Source: Ensifer adhaerens (lineage in GTDB: Bacteria > Pseudomonadota > Alphaproteobacteria > Rhizobiales > Rhizobiaceae). From it: a DNA stretch of 64,000 nt. The stretch is from the NCBI RefSeq assembly GCF_000697965.2, contig NZ_CP015881.1, positions 1,413,501 through 1,477,500 on the forward strand, written 5' to 3'. A program made the translations under genes and the position numbers. Below, piece by piece: positions 36,283-47,200 of the stretch (position 1 is the stretch's first letter; every line of letters starts with the position of its first letter). The notes beneath the pieces were generated by a model, which saw nothing but the letters and a program-made list of their open reading frames with translations, was not told the DNA's origin and made no database searches.

Positions 36283-37824
36283 ATGAACGACATGACCATG
36301 CCCGCCAAGGCCGAGCGCATCCGGGCGCTGTTCCACGGCATCATTCCCGGCACCGAGATCGGCAGCTATGTCGACGGCACGCTGGTGCCCGGTTCCGGCG
36401 ACGAGCAGGCGCTCACCGATCCGGCGACCGGCGAAGTCTTCGCCACCTTCAAGGACGCCGGCGCTGATATCGTCGACGCCGCCATGCAGGCGGCAGCGCG
36501 CGCCCAGCGCGAATGGATCTCGATGACCGCTTCGGCGCGCGGCCGGGTGATGAACGAGATCGCCCGCAAGATCCGCGAGCGCGCCGGCGAGATTGCCGAG
36601 CTCGAAAGCCGCTCGGCCGGCCGGCCGATCCGCGACATCCGTGGCGAGGCTGTCCGGGTCGCCGAGATGTTCGAATATTATGCCGGCTGGTGCGACAAGC
36701 TGCACGGCGAGGTCATCCCGGTCCCGACCTCGCATCTGAACTATACCCGCAACGAGCCGGTTGGCGTCGTCGCCCAGATCACCCCTTGGAACGCGCCGCT
36801 CTTTACCGGCGGATGGCAGATTGCGCCTGCGATCTGCGCCGGCAACGGCGTCGTCATCAAGCCGTCGGAACTGACGCCGCTCAGCACGCTCGTGCTCGGT
36901 GCGCTCTGCGAGGCGGGCGGCGCGCCCCGTGGCCTCGTCAACGTCATCGCCGGCCAGGGCGTAACGGCGGGCCAGGCGATGGTCGCCCATCCGAAAACGG
37001 CACTCGTCGTCTTCGTCGGCTCGGCGCTTGCCGGTTCGGCCATTGCGGCAGCGGCTGCGAAGAACGTCGTGCCCTGTATCCTCGAACTCGGCGGCAAGTC
37101 CGGCAACATCGTCTTTGCCGATGCCGATATCGACCGCGCCATCGTCGGCGCCCAATCGGCGATCTTCTCTGGCGCCGGCCAGAGCTGCGTTGCCGGCTCA
37201 CGCCTGCTCGTGCATCGCTCGGTGCACCAGCAGTTCGTCGAGCGTTATGCCGAGGCTGCCGCGCGCATCCCCGTCGGCGATCCCTATCTCGACAGCACGC
37301 AGATCGGCCCGATCAACAATGCACGACAATGGGCGAAGATCGCGGAAATGGTGCGCCAGGGCGTTGCCGAAGGTGCAACGCTTGCAACCGGCGGCGCCAA
37401 GCCGGCTTCTCTTCAAGCCTCCGGCGGCTTCTATTTCGCGCCGACCATTCTCGACAACGTCAAGCCGGACATGACGATCGCCCGCGAAGAGGTCTTCGGC
37501 CCGGTCGTCGGCGTCACCGTCTTCGACGACGAGGACGAGGCGGTCACCCTCGCCAACGACAACCCGTACGGCCTGGCAGGCGCCGTTTGGACCCGTGATG
37601 TCGGCCGCGCACACCGGGTCGCTTCAAGGGTGCGGGCCGGGACCTTCTGGATTAACGGCTACAAGACGATCAGTGTCATGTCGCCCTTCGGCGGCTTCGG
37701 CCGCTCCGGCTATGGCCGCTCCTCCGGCCGTGATGCACTGATGGCCTATACACAGACGAAGAGCGTCTGGGTCGAGACCGCGGAAAACCCGGCCGTCGTC
37801 TTCGGTTATTCGCCGGAAGCCTGA
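36283..37824 (+). CDS. NAD(P)-dependent aldehyde dehydrogenase
   Basis: The 513-residue protein has the ALDH hallmarks: QITPWNAPLFTGGWQIAPAI with the oxyanion Asn, NGVVIKPSELTPLS for cofactor binding, ILELGGKSGNIVF with the general-base Glu, the catalytic Cys in FSGAGQSCVAGSRLL and EEVFGPVVGVTVF. It oxidises an aldehyde to the acid. I chose ATG 36283, preceded by AAGGGA. It lies in an operon with a beta-hydroxyacid dehydrogenase, which may supply its aldehyde substrate. A strong terminator follows. Confidence 0.94.
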   Translation: MNDMTMPAKAERIRALFHGIIPGTEIGSYVDGTLVPGSGDEQALTDPATGEVFATFKDAGADIVDAAMQAAARAQREWISMTASARGRVMNEIARKIRERAGEIAELESRSAGRPIRDIRGEAVRVAEMFEYYAGWCDKLHGEVIPVPTSHLNYTRNEPVGVVAQITPWNAPLFTGGWQIAPAICAGNGVVIKPSELTPLSTLVLGALCEAGGAPRGLVNVIAGQGVTAGQAMVAHPKTALVVFVGSALAGSAIAAAAAKNVVPCILELGGKSGNIVFADADIDRAIVGAQSAIFSGAGQSCVAGSRLLVHRSVHQQFVERYAEAAARIPVGDPYLDSTQIGPINNARQWAKIAEMVRQGVAEGATLATGGAKPASLQASGGFYFAPTILDNVKPDMTIAREEVFGPVVGVTVFDDEDEAVTLANDNPYGLAGAVWTRDVGRAHRVASRVRAGTFWINGYKTISVMSPFGGFGRSGYGRSSGRDALMAYTQTKSVWVETAENPAVVFGYSPEA

Positions 37825-37845
37825 TCGGCACGCCCCCCGAAACGA

Positions 37846-37879
37846 GAAACGGCCGGCAGAATGCCGGCCGTTTCTTTTT
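37846..37879 (+). terminator. Rho-independent terminator after the aldehyde dehydrogenase gene
   Basis: A perfect 13-base stem (GAAACGGCCGGCA at 37846-37858 with its complement at 37862-37874) has a GAA loop and is followed by TTTTT at 37875-37879. It terminates the plus-strand operon. It also lies between convergent genes and may help stop transcription from the receptor gene on the other strand. Confidence 0.95.
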
Positions 37880-37899
37880 GTGACTGAAGCTCCTCTGGC

Positions 37900-40182
37900 T
37901 CAGAATTCAAACGCAGTCGACACCATGAAGGTGCGCGGCGCGCCGGCGGCAAGGAAGCCACGGGCGGACGAGGCCCAGTAGTTCTCGTCGAACACGTTCT
38001 GGACGGTCGCCCGGATTTCCACCGGCTTAGCGTTTTCACGCTCGAAGGAGTAACGCGCACCGAGATCGACCCGCGTCCAGTCCGAGACCTTCTGCGTGTT
38101 CCTCTGGTCGTAGTAGGTGCTGCCGGTATAAACGAGGCGACCGGTGAGCGTCAGGTCCTCGACCCAGGGTGTGTCGTATTCACCATAGAGGCTGATCGCG
38201 GTCGTCGGGACGCCGGGCACACGGTTGCCATCGAACCGCTCTCCTGTTCTCGAGTTCTCTGCCTTATCGAGCTTGGCGTCCATGAAGGTGATGCCACCAA
38301 GCAAGCGAACGCCGTCAACCGGTTCGCCATAGGCTGAAAGCTCGATGCCACGGTTCACCTGCAGGCCGTCGACGGCGAAGACGCCGCCGGTTGTCAAACC
38401 GTTTGGCTGCCTGATCTCGAACAGCGCTGCGCCGAGCATTACTTCGCCGAGGTCGTATTTGAAGCCGATTTCCTTCTGCTTGCTGACAACAGGAGGGAAA
38501 ATCTGGTCGCTGTTCAGAGCGTTGGACGGCGCTGACGGCCCTTCGGTCAGAGCTTCCACGTAGTTGCCGTAGACAGAGAAGCTGTCGGTGACGTTTACGA
38601 GTGCCGCGACGGCAGGGCTGAACCGGCCTTCCTCGTAATAGTAGGTCTGTTGACCGAGCGGCACGGCGCCGGGACGCGTATTGTACCCTCGTACACGCAT
38701 TTCCTGATAGCGCCCGCCGACCGTCAGCTGGAAACGGTCTTCGGCAAAGGAAAGCGTATCGGAGATCGCGACGCTGGTCGCGAGCAGGTCCGAAAACGCA
38801 TGCAGGTCGTTCGAGCGCGGAAGCCCGCCCGTATTGACCCAATCGCTCGGCACATAGATCGGATTGTAGATGTTGGTCATGTAGCTTCTGAAGCCGAGCC
38901 TGCCCGGATGGAAGTAGCCGCGGTTATTCTCGTTGAGCGCTCGGCTCACAGAAACGCTGAGCTGATGACCGACGGGTCCGGTATCGAACTCCGAGCGGAG
39001 ACCAACCTCACCCGAGACCCCCTGGATCTCCTGCGGATTGTAGCCGAACTCGGCCAGCGCATCGCCATTGGGATTTTGAATGGTGTAGGACGTGCTCAGG
39101 AAGTCCTCGCGGTAGCGGCTGATGCCGCCGGCGGCGTAAACAGTGGTGTTCTCCAGCACGTCGAACTCGACGCGGCCAGCGACCATATTGTGTTCGCTGT
39201 CATGGTATTCGAACGGGTTGGACGTGTTGATCCGGCCGTCCGGCGCTTCCGGGATCTTGATGCCCGGCGCTGCCGCGTTGAACAGAGAGGCCGGCGCATT
39301 GATGTTCTGCTTGGAATGATTGAGGTCGAGCGAGGCACGCACCCGATCGCCGCGATAGTCGAGCCCGAGCGACAGCACGCCGATCTCGTTTTCGTTGTGG
39401 TCAAGCGCCGTGTCGCCGCCACGATAGGAACCGTTGAAACGGACGCCCCATTCGCCCTCGGGCCCGAAACGGCGACCGACATCGAGGTGCGACCACAATT
39501 GCGAGTCCGACATATAGGTGGTCGTCAGTCGCGTCAGCGGCTCGTCGGTGGCGCGCTTGGGCACCAGATTGATAGTCCCACCGACGCGGCCGACGCCGCC
39601 GTTGACCAGCGCGCTCGGGCCTTTCAGGACCTCGACGCGCTCGATACCCTCAAGGGGGCTGCGGCGCGGGTTGGTGATGTAGAAGAGGCCGTCATAGGCC
39701 GTATCCAGATTGGTGACCGAGAAGCCGCGAATGAAGAACGAATCACGCTCGCTGAACGCCGGCGCATCCATGCGTACCGAGGGATCGTTGAGGGTGACAT
39801 CGGCGACCGTTCGCGCCTGCTGATCGCGGATCAGCTTATCCGTGTAGCTGGTGACGCTGAACGGGGTTTCCTTGACAGGACGGTTGCCGAGCGCGCCAAG
39901 CCGCGCACCGGTCGCCATCTGACCGCCCGCATAGGGAGCTGACGGCTGGCCGATGGTGCCGGTCTCAGGCGGCTGACCGCCCGCTTGCCCGACGGCCACG
40001 ATGGGGGCCAGCTGCGTCGCGCCGCCCGAACTGCGTTCAGCCTGGGCCAGGCTTTCGACCCGGTTGGTCTTGCGTGCCTCCTGGGCCGACGCCGCCACGG
40101 CGGACATTGCCAGCAGCGACACGCCCGCCAGCACGACTTTGGCTCGCCGACGCGAAACCGAATTGAACCTGCCCCTTGCCAT
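37900..40182 (-). CDS. TonB-dependent siderophore receptor
   Basis: The 760-residue outer-membrane protein has a signal peptide (about 1-34, ending VAASAQ), a possible TonB box (ATQLAPIVAVGQ), a plug domain (PVKETPFSVTSYTDKLIRDQ, VADVTLNDPSVRM, FFIRGFSV, LEGIERVEVLKGPSALVNG, VGGTINLVPKRA) and a 22-strand-type barrel. The protein ends in Phe (VSTAFEF), as expected for barrel assembly. These features match the ferric-siderophore receptor subfamily. It is a lone gene without siderophore synthesis or inner-membrane transport genes nearby, so it probably uses an external siderophore. A candidate RirA operator lies upstream at 40552-40566. Confidence 0.94.
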   Translation of the reverse strand: MARGRFNSVSRRRAKVVLAGVSLLAMSAVAASAQEARKTNRVESLAQAERSSGGATQLAPIVAVGQAGGQPPETGTIGQPSAPYAGGQMATGARLGALGNRPVKETPFSVTSYTDKLIRDQQARTVADVTLNDPSVRMDAPAFSERDSFFIRGFSVTNLDTAYDGLFYITNPRRSPLEGIERVEVLKGPSALVNGGVGRVGGTINLVPKRATDEPLTRLTTTYMSDSQLWSHLDVGRRFGPEGEWGVRFNGSYRGGDTALDHNENEIGVLSLGLDYRGDRVRASLDLNHSKQNINAPASLFNAAAPGIKIPEAPDGRINTSNPFEYHDSEHNMVAGRVEFDVLENTTVYAAGGISRYREDFLSTSYTIQNPNGDALAEFGYNPQEIQGVSGEVGLRSEFDTGPVGHQLSVSVSRALNENNRGYFHPGRLGFRSYMTNIYNPIYVPSDWVNTGGLPRSNDLHAFSDLLATSVAISDTLSFAEDRFQLTVGGRYQEMRVRGYNTRPGAVPLGQQTYYYEEGRFSPAVAALVNVTDSFSVYGNYVEALTEGPSAPSNALNSDQIFPPVVSKQKEIGFKYDLGEVMLGAALFEIRQPNGLTTGGVFAVDGLQVNRGIELSAYGEPVDGVRLLGGITFMDAKLDKAENSRTGERFDGNRVPGVPTTAISLYGEYDTPWVEDLTLTGRLVYTGSTYYDQRNTQKVSDWTRVDLGARYSFERENAKPVEIRATVQNVFDENYWASSARGFLAAGAPRTFMVSTAFEF

Positions 40183-40853
40183 TCTCTTACCCCTGTAACT
40201 TCGATTAAGGTGAATTCCGTATCCGCCACTGTCGCCGGCCGAACCCAGCCGCTCAGAACGCGACGCACGCGCCTTGCCCGTTGAACAACGGTGCAGGGCG
40301 AGCCCCGGACATTGCGTTCAGTTGCGGCTATTTCGACCGACAGACGGGTCTCGTGCGCAGCAGCTCGCTTCGGCAAAGCGGGTGCGTAACCGGCCCTTCG
40401 GTCACGGCGCGTTCGGTTGCGCCCATGCAGACTGGCTGCCAGACAAAGTGTCGGCGATCGCGGGTCATCCCACGCTTGGGAGCACTCTCAAAACTGGACG
40501 AGATTGCGAACATCGACATTGAAACATCAACTATAACAATAGCATAAAACTTGAATTTCTAAGTCAAGTCTGCGCACGTATAGTCGGATTCGGTCGGGCG
40601 TCCACGCTTTTTGTGCGTGAATTCAGCGGTTAACGGTAAACCGGGCGTTGTTTGCCAGATGTGGAAAGACAGGCAAATCGGGGCGTAGCGGGCCGTCAGC
40701 CCGCGTCCGGCGCAGGACAGCCTCAGCCTGGCGCCTGCGCTACGATCGGTGGGCCGCGTCATGCAAAGATCGGCGGGAAAAGGATGTTTTAATCGAGCGA
40801 CGCCCGCGTCACCGAAGGGCTTGCCCTGTCGGCCGCAGCGGCTCGTTCGCGTG
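40183..40853. other. Long intergenic region upstream of the siderophore receptor
   Basis: The 671 bases contain an AT-rich promoter-like block at about 40515-40570 with an IRO-type motif, and a leader of some 370 bases before the receptor start. The small ORFs here lack ribosome sites and homology I can recognise. The 40570-40853 part, next to the exonuclease stop, shows nothing I can name. Confidence 0.5.
40552..40566 (-). promoter_or_regulatory. Possible iron-responsive operator (RirA-type, TGA-N9-TCA)
   Basis: TGAATTTCTAAGTCA fits the TGA-N9-TCA operator described for RirA in rhizobia, extended to CTTGA/TCAAG arms at 40550-40568. On the minus strand it overlaps a -35-like TTGACT (40567-40562) followed 17 bases later by TGCTAT. 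The AT-rich block fits a promoter for the siderophore receptor. The distance to the start codon, about 370 bases, is long. Confidence 0.45.
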
Positions 40854-41813
40854 TCAGGCCCGGAAGCGGTCGAAAGCGGTCAAGCGCTTGATCGGCGGAT
40901 CGGCTTCCTTCCAGCGATAGATCTCCGAGCGGAGGTAGCCGAGTTCGTCTTCAAGTGCGGTTTCGGCGACTTCGACCCACCAGGATTTCGGACGGCCGTC
41001 ACTTCCGTCAGACCAGCGGTAGCCGCGAGCTTTCAGATGATCCTTCATGTCGAAGGGGCTGTTTTCCGCAAAAATGCGGACGCGTGATCGCTGGCTCGCC
41101 TCGTAGAGTTCGGCAAAGGGCGTGCTGCCGGAGCCGCCATCCTTGGCAAGGACTTCGAGCAAAGCGAAACAGTCGTCGACCGCCCGGTGGCCGTCGTGGA
41201 AGTAACCGGCCTGCCCGATCAGGTAACCGAGCTTGGTGCCTTCGAAGCCGCGGGAAGACCAATCGATCTCGGAGACGGAACAGGCCCATGCCTTTCCTGC
41301 AAAAACGGGCGAGAAGGCCTCGCAGAAGGGACGGTCGAAGCCGGCATTGTGGGCGATGACAAGGTCGGCCTTTTCCATCAGCGCCCGCACTTCGTCGAGG
41401 TCGATCGTCTTTCCCGCGACCATCTCGTTGGTGATGCCGGTAAGACGAGTGATTTCCGCAGGGATCGGATTGGACGGCTGGCGCAAGCCGCCGAAAACGC
41501 CAGTCACGTCTCCCAGGTTTCCCTTCTCATCGAAGGTAAAGGCGATCAGGCCGATCTCGATGATCTCATCCTTGCGATGGTTGAGCCCTGTGGTTTCGGT
41601 ATCGAGAATGACGCCATGCAGGGGGAAGCCGGGACGCGCAACAGGCACCACAGCGCGCGGCACAAGCCGCTGCAACAGGCGATAGCGACCCGTCGCCTGA
41701 AGGTGACGGACCATATCGTCCTCGGTCAGCGATGCCCGCTTGACCGCCGGTCCACCGCCCGCCTTTTTGGAAGTTGCCTCGTCCGAAACAAAGAGGTCGA
41801 ACTGCTGCGTCAT
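40854..41813 (-). CDS. DnaQ-like DEDDh 3'-5' exonuclease
   Basis: The 319-residue protein contains a complete DEDDh exonuclease domain at about 66-235: VILDTETTGLNHRKDEIIEIGLI (Asp71, Glu73), IAHNAGFDRPFCEAF and DGHRAVDDCFALLEVL with the catalytic His and Asp. This is the proofreading-exonuclease fold of DNA polymerase III epsilon, but the N-terminal extension of 65 residues and a C-terminal part (about 240-319, RVRIFAENSPFDMKDHLKARGYRW) indicate a separate enzyme. The C-terminal segment looks like a small nucleic-acid-binding or regulatory module. The N-terminus reads MTQQFDLF, which resembles the beta-clamp-binding pentapeptide QLDLF. Start at 41813; an ATG five codons upstream is possible. 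Confidence 0.88.
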   Translation of the reverse strand: MTQQFDLFVSDEATSKKAGGGPAVKRASLTEDDMVRHLQATGRYRLLQRLVPRAVVPVARPGFPLHGVILDTETTGLNHRKDEIIEIGLIAFTFDEKGNLGDVTGVFGGLRQPSNPIPAEITRLTGITNEMVAGKTIDLDEVRALMEKADLVIAHNAGFDRPFCEAFSPVFAGKAWACSVSEIDWSSRGFEGTKLGYLIGQAGYFHDGHRAVDDCFALLEVLAKDGGSGSTPFAELYEASQRSRVRIFAENSPFDMKDHLKARGYRWSDGSDGRPKSWWVEVAETALEDELGYLRSEIYRWKEADPPIKRLTAFDRFRA

Positions 41814-41963
41814 TCGGTTGTCCCGCAAATTAACGACTCACACGTCTGCGTTCCAGAATAGCGGCTAACAGGCATGCTTCCCAGCAAATCGGGAAGAAGG
41901 CGCAGGAGCGCCTGGATTTTCAGGCGCAAAAGATGGGGAAACGGTCTCGCGCTTCAATATGCT

Positions 41964-42022
41964 CGGCGGCACTGTTGTCCCCGTCCCCGTCAACACGGGG
42001 TGCAGAAACGACAGTGCCGCCG
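41964..42022. repeat. Long imperfect inverted repeat between exonuclease and chemotaxis genes
   Basis: CGGCGGCACTGT (41964-41975) pairs perfectly with ACAGTGCCGCCG (42011-42022). An inner CCCCGT (41979-41984 or 41985-41990) can pair with ACGGGG (41995-42000). It lies 43 bases past the chemotaxis-receptor stop. It could be a terminator-like cruciform or a degenerate mobile repeat; there is no T run. Confidence 0.6.
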
Positions 42023-42065
42023 CAGCAAGAACTTCACTTGAAGTCGTGGCGATTACGCCGCTCGA

Positions 42066-43967
42066 TCAGGCGGCGCGGCTCCAGCCTTCGCGGGCTGCAG
42101 CACCTTCCAGCTTGAACTTCGCCAGCATCGTGCGCAACTGACGGCTCTCTTCGGCGAGCGTGCCGCTGGCGGCTGTCGTCTCTTCCACCATCGCCGCGTT
42201 CTGCTGGGTCATCTGGTCCATGTGGTTGACGGAGGTGTTGATCTCCTGCAGTGCGGTCGCCTGCTCGCGCGCCGCCGTCGCGATCGTGTTGACGTGGCCG
42301 CTGACATTGTTGACCAGTGTCTCGATCTCCAGCAGCGCCTCGCCGGTCGAGCGCACCAGCGCCACGCCGTTTTCGACTTCCGACGCCGAGCTGTGGATCA
42401 GCGTCTTGATTTCCTTGGCCGCGTTGGCCGAGCGTTGCGCCAGCTCGCGCACTTCCTGGGCGACGACGGCAAAACCGCGGCCGGCTTCGCCCGCGCGTGC
42501 CGCTTCGACGCCGGCATTGAGCGCCAGCAGGTTCGTCTGGAAGGCGATTTCGTCGATGACCGAGATGATCTGGTTGATGCGGTTGGACGAACCCTCGATG
42601 CGGCCCATGGCATCGACGGCGCTGCGCACGATCGCGCCGGAACGGCCGGCGCTTTCCTTGGTGGCGCGCACCATCTCATGCGCCTCATTCGCCCGCTCCG
42701 AGGCGGTGCGCACGGTCGAGGTGATTTCGTCGAGCGCCGCTGCGGTTTCCTCAAGCGCTGCCGCCTGCTGTTCCGTGCGCTTCGACAGATCATTGGCAGC
42801 CGAGCTCAGTTCGGCGGAGTTGTCGTTGATGGTGCTGGCCGCGGTGCGCACGTTCTGCATGGTCGACCGCAGCGTCACCATCGTCTGGTTGACGTTCGTC
42901 TGCAGCTCGGCGAAGGCACCGTGGAATTCGCCGCGCATGTTCTGCGTCAGGTCGGCGTCGGCAAGCGCCGCAATCACGCGGCGGACTTCAGTGACGGTCT
43001 GGTCGACGCTGGAGACGAGCTCGTTGACGCTCGATGCGAAGCGGTTGAGGTCGTCGTTTTCATAGTCCTTGTTGATGCGGCCGGTGAAATCGCCGGCAAC
43101 GGCAGAGGCGACGACGACGCTGATGTTGGACTGCAGGTCGCTGCTGCGCGCATGGAGGGCCGCTTCCTGCGCCTTCATCGCGCGCATGGCGATGCCGTTC
43201 TTGCGGAAGACTTCGACGGCACGGGCCATCTCGCCGATCTCGTCCTGGCGGGAAACGTCCGTCGCATCTCCATCCAGTTTTCCGTCGGCAAGTTCGCTCA
43301 TGGTCGAGGTCAGGTCACGGACCGGCATGACGATGCCGCGGCGGGCAACGACGAGGCTGACGCCGACGCCGAAGAGCACGCAGGCCGCAGCGGCCGCGGC
43401 GAGGATTGTCATGGCGACGGACGAGGAATTCAGCGCCTCTTCACGAGCGGCGGAAAGCGCTTCGCCGGAATAGGTGCTGTAGGTCTTGACTGTTGCCGTC
43501 ACGGTCTTTTGCGCTTCGAGCGCCTTGTCGAGTGCGGCCTTGACGGCACCGGCATCTCCGCCCTTCTCGGCGGCGACGGCGACCATGGCGCGGATCTCGT
43601 CGAAGTAGCTGTTGAGCGTCAGGCGGATGTCATTCAGCAGCTTGTCTTCGGCATCGTCGGCGACCGCCTCGATCTTGGTCAGGCGGCCGAGCATTTCGGT
43701 CGCACGCTTTTCGGTTTCCGCGCCGAAGTCGGCGGCGTTCTCCGGGGCGGCGGCGAGCTGATAGGTCATGCGGCTGATGGCGATGATGTCGACGCGCAGG
43801 TCCATTGCCTCGCGCGCTGCTTCCTCACGCGCGCCGACATCGACGATCGTCGCACCGAGCGAGGAAAGACCACGCGCACCGGCAAGCGCGATCAGAATGG
43901 AGGATATGCCCATGACCACGACCACAAGGCCGACCTTGGTCAAAATCGAAAGGTTCTTGAACGTCAC
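42066..43967 (-). CDS. Methyl-accepting chemotaxis protein
   Basis: The 633-residue transducer has TM1 near residues 9-30 ([20 protein letters not shown]). A periplasmic helical sensor of about 155 residues follows ([15 protein letters not shown] to [15 protein letters not shown]), probably a four-helix bundle. TM2 ([22 protein letters not shown]), a HAMP domain ([18 protein letters not shown]) and a second HAMP-like linker follow. The C-terminal signalling domain has the conserved hairpin [44 protein letters not shown]. The start is GTG 43967, with CAGGAG upstream; the open frame continues to 44279 but reads as non-coding. No C-terminal CheR pentapeptide is seen. The ligand is unknown. Confidence 0.92.
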   Translation of the reverse strand: MTFKNLSILTKVGLVVVVMGISSILIALAGARGLSSLGATIVDVGAREEAAREAMDLRVDIIAISRMTYQLAAAPENAADFGAETEKRATEMLGRLTKIEAVADDAEDKLLNDIRLTLNSYFDEIRAMVAVAAEKGGDAGAVKAALDKALEAQKTVTATVKTYSTYSGEALSAAREEALNSSSVAMTILAAAAAACVLFGVGVSLVVARRGIVMPVRDLTSTMSELADGKLDGDATDVSRQDEIGEMARAVEVFRKNGIAMRAMKAQEAALHARSSDLQSNISVVVASAVAGDFTGRINKDYENDDLNRFASSVNELVSSVDQTVTEVRRVIAALADADLTQNMRGEFHGAFAELQTNVNQTMVTLRSTMQNVRTAASTINDNSAELSSAANDLSKRTEQQAAALEETAAALDEITSTVRTASERANEAHEMVRATKESAGRSGAIVRSAVDAMGRIEGSSNRINQIISVIDEIAFQTNLLALNAGVEAARAGEAGRGFAVVAQEVRELAQRSANAAKEIKTLIHSSASEVENGVALVRSTGEALLEIETLVNNVSGHVNTIATAAREQATALQEINTSVNHMDQMTQQNAAMVEETTAASGTLAEESRQLRTMLAKFKLEGAAAREGWSRAA

Positions 43968-44259
43968 TGCCGTGACTCCTGTGATGTCGCAATCGCGCTG
44001 ATGGGAGGGGACATGGTCAGCCAAACCGGCGGGAGGAGGACCGGATGTTTGCGGCCCCGCAAGGGGAGGAACTGGGGCGCGCACTGACCAATAAGTACTT
44101 AGTAATTTCGAATTTAAATTCGGGTTAAAAAAGCGATCGCGTCTTTTCGCATATGCAGCAATAGTTGTTGTGCATATGCCGGAACGAAAAACGGGCGGAC
44201 GATCGCTCGCCCGCCCGCAGACCACCGCAGCAGTCTTGGGAGATTCCAGTCTTTCCGGC

Positions 44260-47200
44260 CTATGACCGGCCGTATCCACCGCCGGTCGGCGTCACGACGG
44301 TAAAGGCTTCGCCAGCTTCGAGAACCGTATGGGCGCAGCCCGACAGTTCCTCCGTCCGGCCGTCATTGCGGCGCACGAGGTTGCGGCCGAGTTCACCCGG
44401 GCTTCCGCCCTTGATGCCGAAGGGTGCGACGCGGCGATGGCCGGAGAGGATCGCGAAGTCGAGCGTTTCCCGCGCCCGGATCGTGCGCTTCGTGCCGTTT
44501 CCGGCGTGCCACTGGCCGCGGCCACCGGAACCGACGCGAATGTGGAAGTCTTCGAGCACCACCGGGAAGCGGGTTTCGAGGATTTCCGGATCGGTGAGCC
44601 GCGAGTTGGTCATGTGCGTATGAACCGCATCGGCACCGTTGTAGCCGGGACCCGCCGGCGCGCCGGAGCAGATCGTCTCGTAATACTGATAATTGTCGTT
44701 GCCGAAGGTCAGGTTGTTCATCGTCCCTTGCGCGCCGGCCTGGCTCTGGACCGCGCCGAACAGGCAGTTCGTCACGGCCTGGCTGACCTCGACGTTGCCG
44801 GCAACGACGGCCGCCGGATAGCGCGGCGTCAGCATCGTACCCTCGGGGATGACGATGTGGATCGGCCGCAGGCAGCCGGCATTCATCGGAATGTCGGCCT
44901 CGACCAGCACGCGGAAGACATAGAGTACGGCGGCGCGGGTGACAGGCGCCGGCGCATTGAAGTTGTCGCCGCGCTGCTCCGACGTGCCGGTGAAATCGAC
45001 GGTCGCCTCGCGCTTGTCGCGGTCGACCGTGATCTTGACGACGATGCTGCAGCCCTGGTCCATCTCGTAGGAGAATTCGCCGTCTGGCAACTGGTCAAGC
45101 ACACGGCGCACGCTCTCAGCAGCATTGTCCTGGACGTGGCCCATATAGGCCTCGACCACGTCTTCGCCGAACTGGGCGATCATCTTCTTGAGTTCGGCGA
45201 CGCCCTTTTCGTTGGCCGCCACTTGAGCCTTCAGGTCGTTGACGTTCTGAAGGATGTTGCGCACCGGATAGCGCGCGCCATTCAGAAGCGCTTCAAGCTC
45301 GGCCTCGCAGAAGCGACCTGCATCGATGAGCTTGAAGTTGTCGATGTAGACGCCCTCCTCCTCGATGTTGGTGGCAAGCGGTGACATCGAGCCCGGCGAA
45401 ATGCCGCCGATATCCGCATGGTGGCCGCGGCTGGCGACCCAGAAGCGGATCTCGCGTCCGGCGTCGTCGAAGACGGGCGTGCAGACGGTGAGGTCAGGCA
45501 GGTGCGTGCCGCCGTTATAGGGCGCGTTGATCAGGAACACGTCGCCGGGCTTGATCACCGGGTTCTCGCGGATCGCGGTCGCGACCGAAGCGTCCATGGA
45601 GCCGAGATGCACCGGCATGTGCGGCGCATTGGCGACGAGGTTGCCGCGGTTGTCGAAGACGGCGCAGGAGAAATCGAGCCGTTCCTTGATGTTGACCGAA
45701 TAGGCGGTGTTCTGCAGCGTCACGCCCATCTGCTCGGCGATCGACATGAAGAGATTGTTGAAGATCTCCAGCATGACCGGATCTGCATGGGTGCCGATCG
45801 CGCTCTGCTGCTGCAGCGCCTTCACGCGGCGCAGCACGATATGGTCTTTCGCCGTCAGTTCCGCCTGCCAGCCGTCCTCGACGACGACGGTCTGGTTCGG
45901 TTCGATAATGATCGCCGGACCGTCGAGCCGCTGGCCGGGGCTCAGTTCAGCGCGCAGCAGGACCGGCGCATCGTGGAACTGGCCTTGCGAATAGAACTGA
46001 GTGCGGCGTGAAACGTCGGGCGTGCCCATGGTGACGGATGCGCCTTCGCGCTCCATCTGGGCAGCACCGCCGCCGACCGTCTCGACTTCGACGGCGTCGA
46101 TCACCAGCGCCTTGTTGTCGGCGACGAAGCCGAAGCGGCGCTTGTGCAGCTCTTCGAACTCGGCGCGCAGGCGGGCGATGTCGTCATGCGCGGGGAAGGT
46201 CGCGTCGACCGCAAGCACCGTGTCGGTGCCGGCATAGCGGATATGGGCGCGCAGATGGGTGCGAATCTCGTCGCGGGCAATTCCTTGTGCTTCCAGTTCG
46301 CCGAGGCAATCGACTTCCAGCTCGGCGCCCAGCGTGCTGAGGGCTGCCGGCGCCTTGTCGTCGAGCGCGACGCCGAGCGCCTTCTGGCGGGTCGATCGGA
46401 TATCGGCAAGTCCCATGCCATAGGCCGAAAGCAGGCCGGACATCGGATGCACGAGAATGCTCTTCATGCCGAGCTGGTCGGCAACGAGGCACGCGTGCTG
46501 GCCGCCGGCGCCGCCGAAGCAGCTCAGCGCATAGCGCGTCACGTCGTAACCGCGCTGCACGGAAATCTTCTTGATCGCCTCGACCATGTTGGCAACGGCG
46601 ATGCGGATGAAGCCGTCGGCCACATCCTCGGGGCTGCGGCCATCGCCGATCTCGGTCGCCATGGCAGCAAAACGGCCGCGCACGGTCTCGACGTCGAGGC
46701 GCTCGTCCTGGTTCGGGCCGAACAGCGCCGGGAAGAAATCGGGCATCAGCTTGCCGAGCATGACATTGGCATCGGTGACAGCAAGCGGGCCGCCATTGCG
46801 GTAGCAGGCGGGGCCCGGGTTGGCGCCGGCCGAATCCGGGCCGACGCGGAAACGTTCGCCGTCGAAGTGCAGGATCGAGCCGCCGCCGGCGGCAACCGTG
46901 TGGATCAGCATCATCGGTGCGCGCACGCGCACGCCGGCAACTTCGGTCTCGAACGCCCGCTCATATTCACCATCGAAATGGGCGACGTCCGTCGAGGTGC
47001 CACCCATGTCAAAGCCGATGACGCGATCGAAGCCCGCGGCTTCGCCGGTCTTGGCAAGGCCGACGACGCCGCCGGCCGGGCCGGAGAGAATCGCGTCCTT
47101 GCCCTGGAACATTTCAGCCGCCGTCAGGCCGCCGGAGGACATCATGAACATGACGCGTGCGCCGGTACGGGCAATATCAAGTTCGCCGGAGACCTGGGCG

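Noticed and set aside
40559..40762. 67-residue ORF upstream of the exonuclease gene
   Set aside because: No ribosome site, no recognisable features, and it overlaps the putative promoter of the siderophore receptor.
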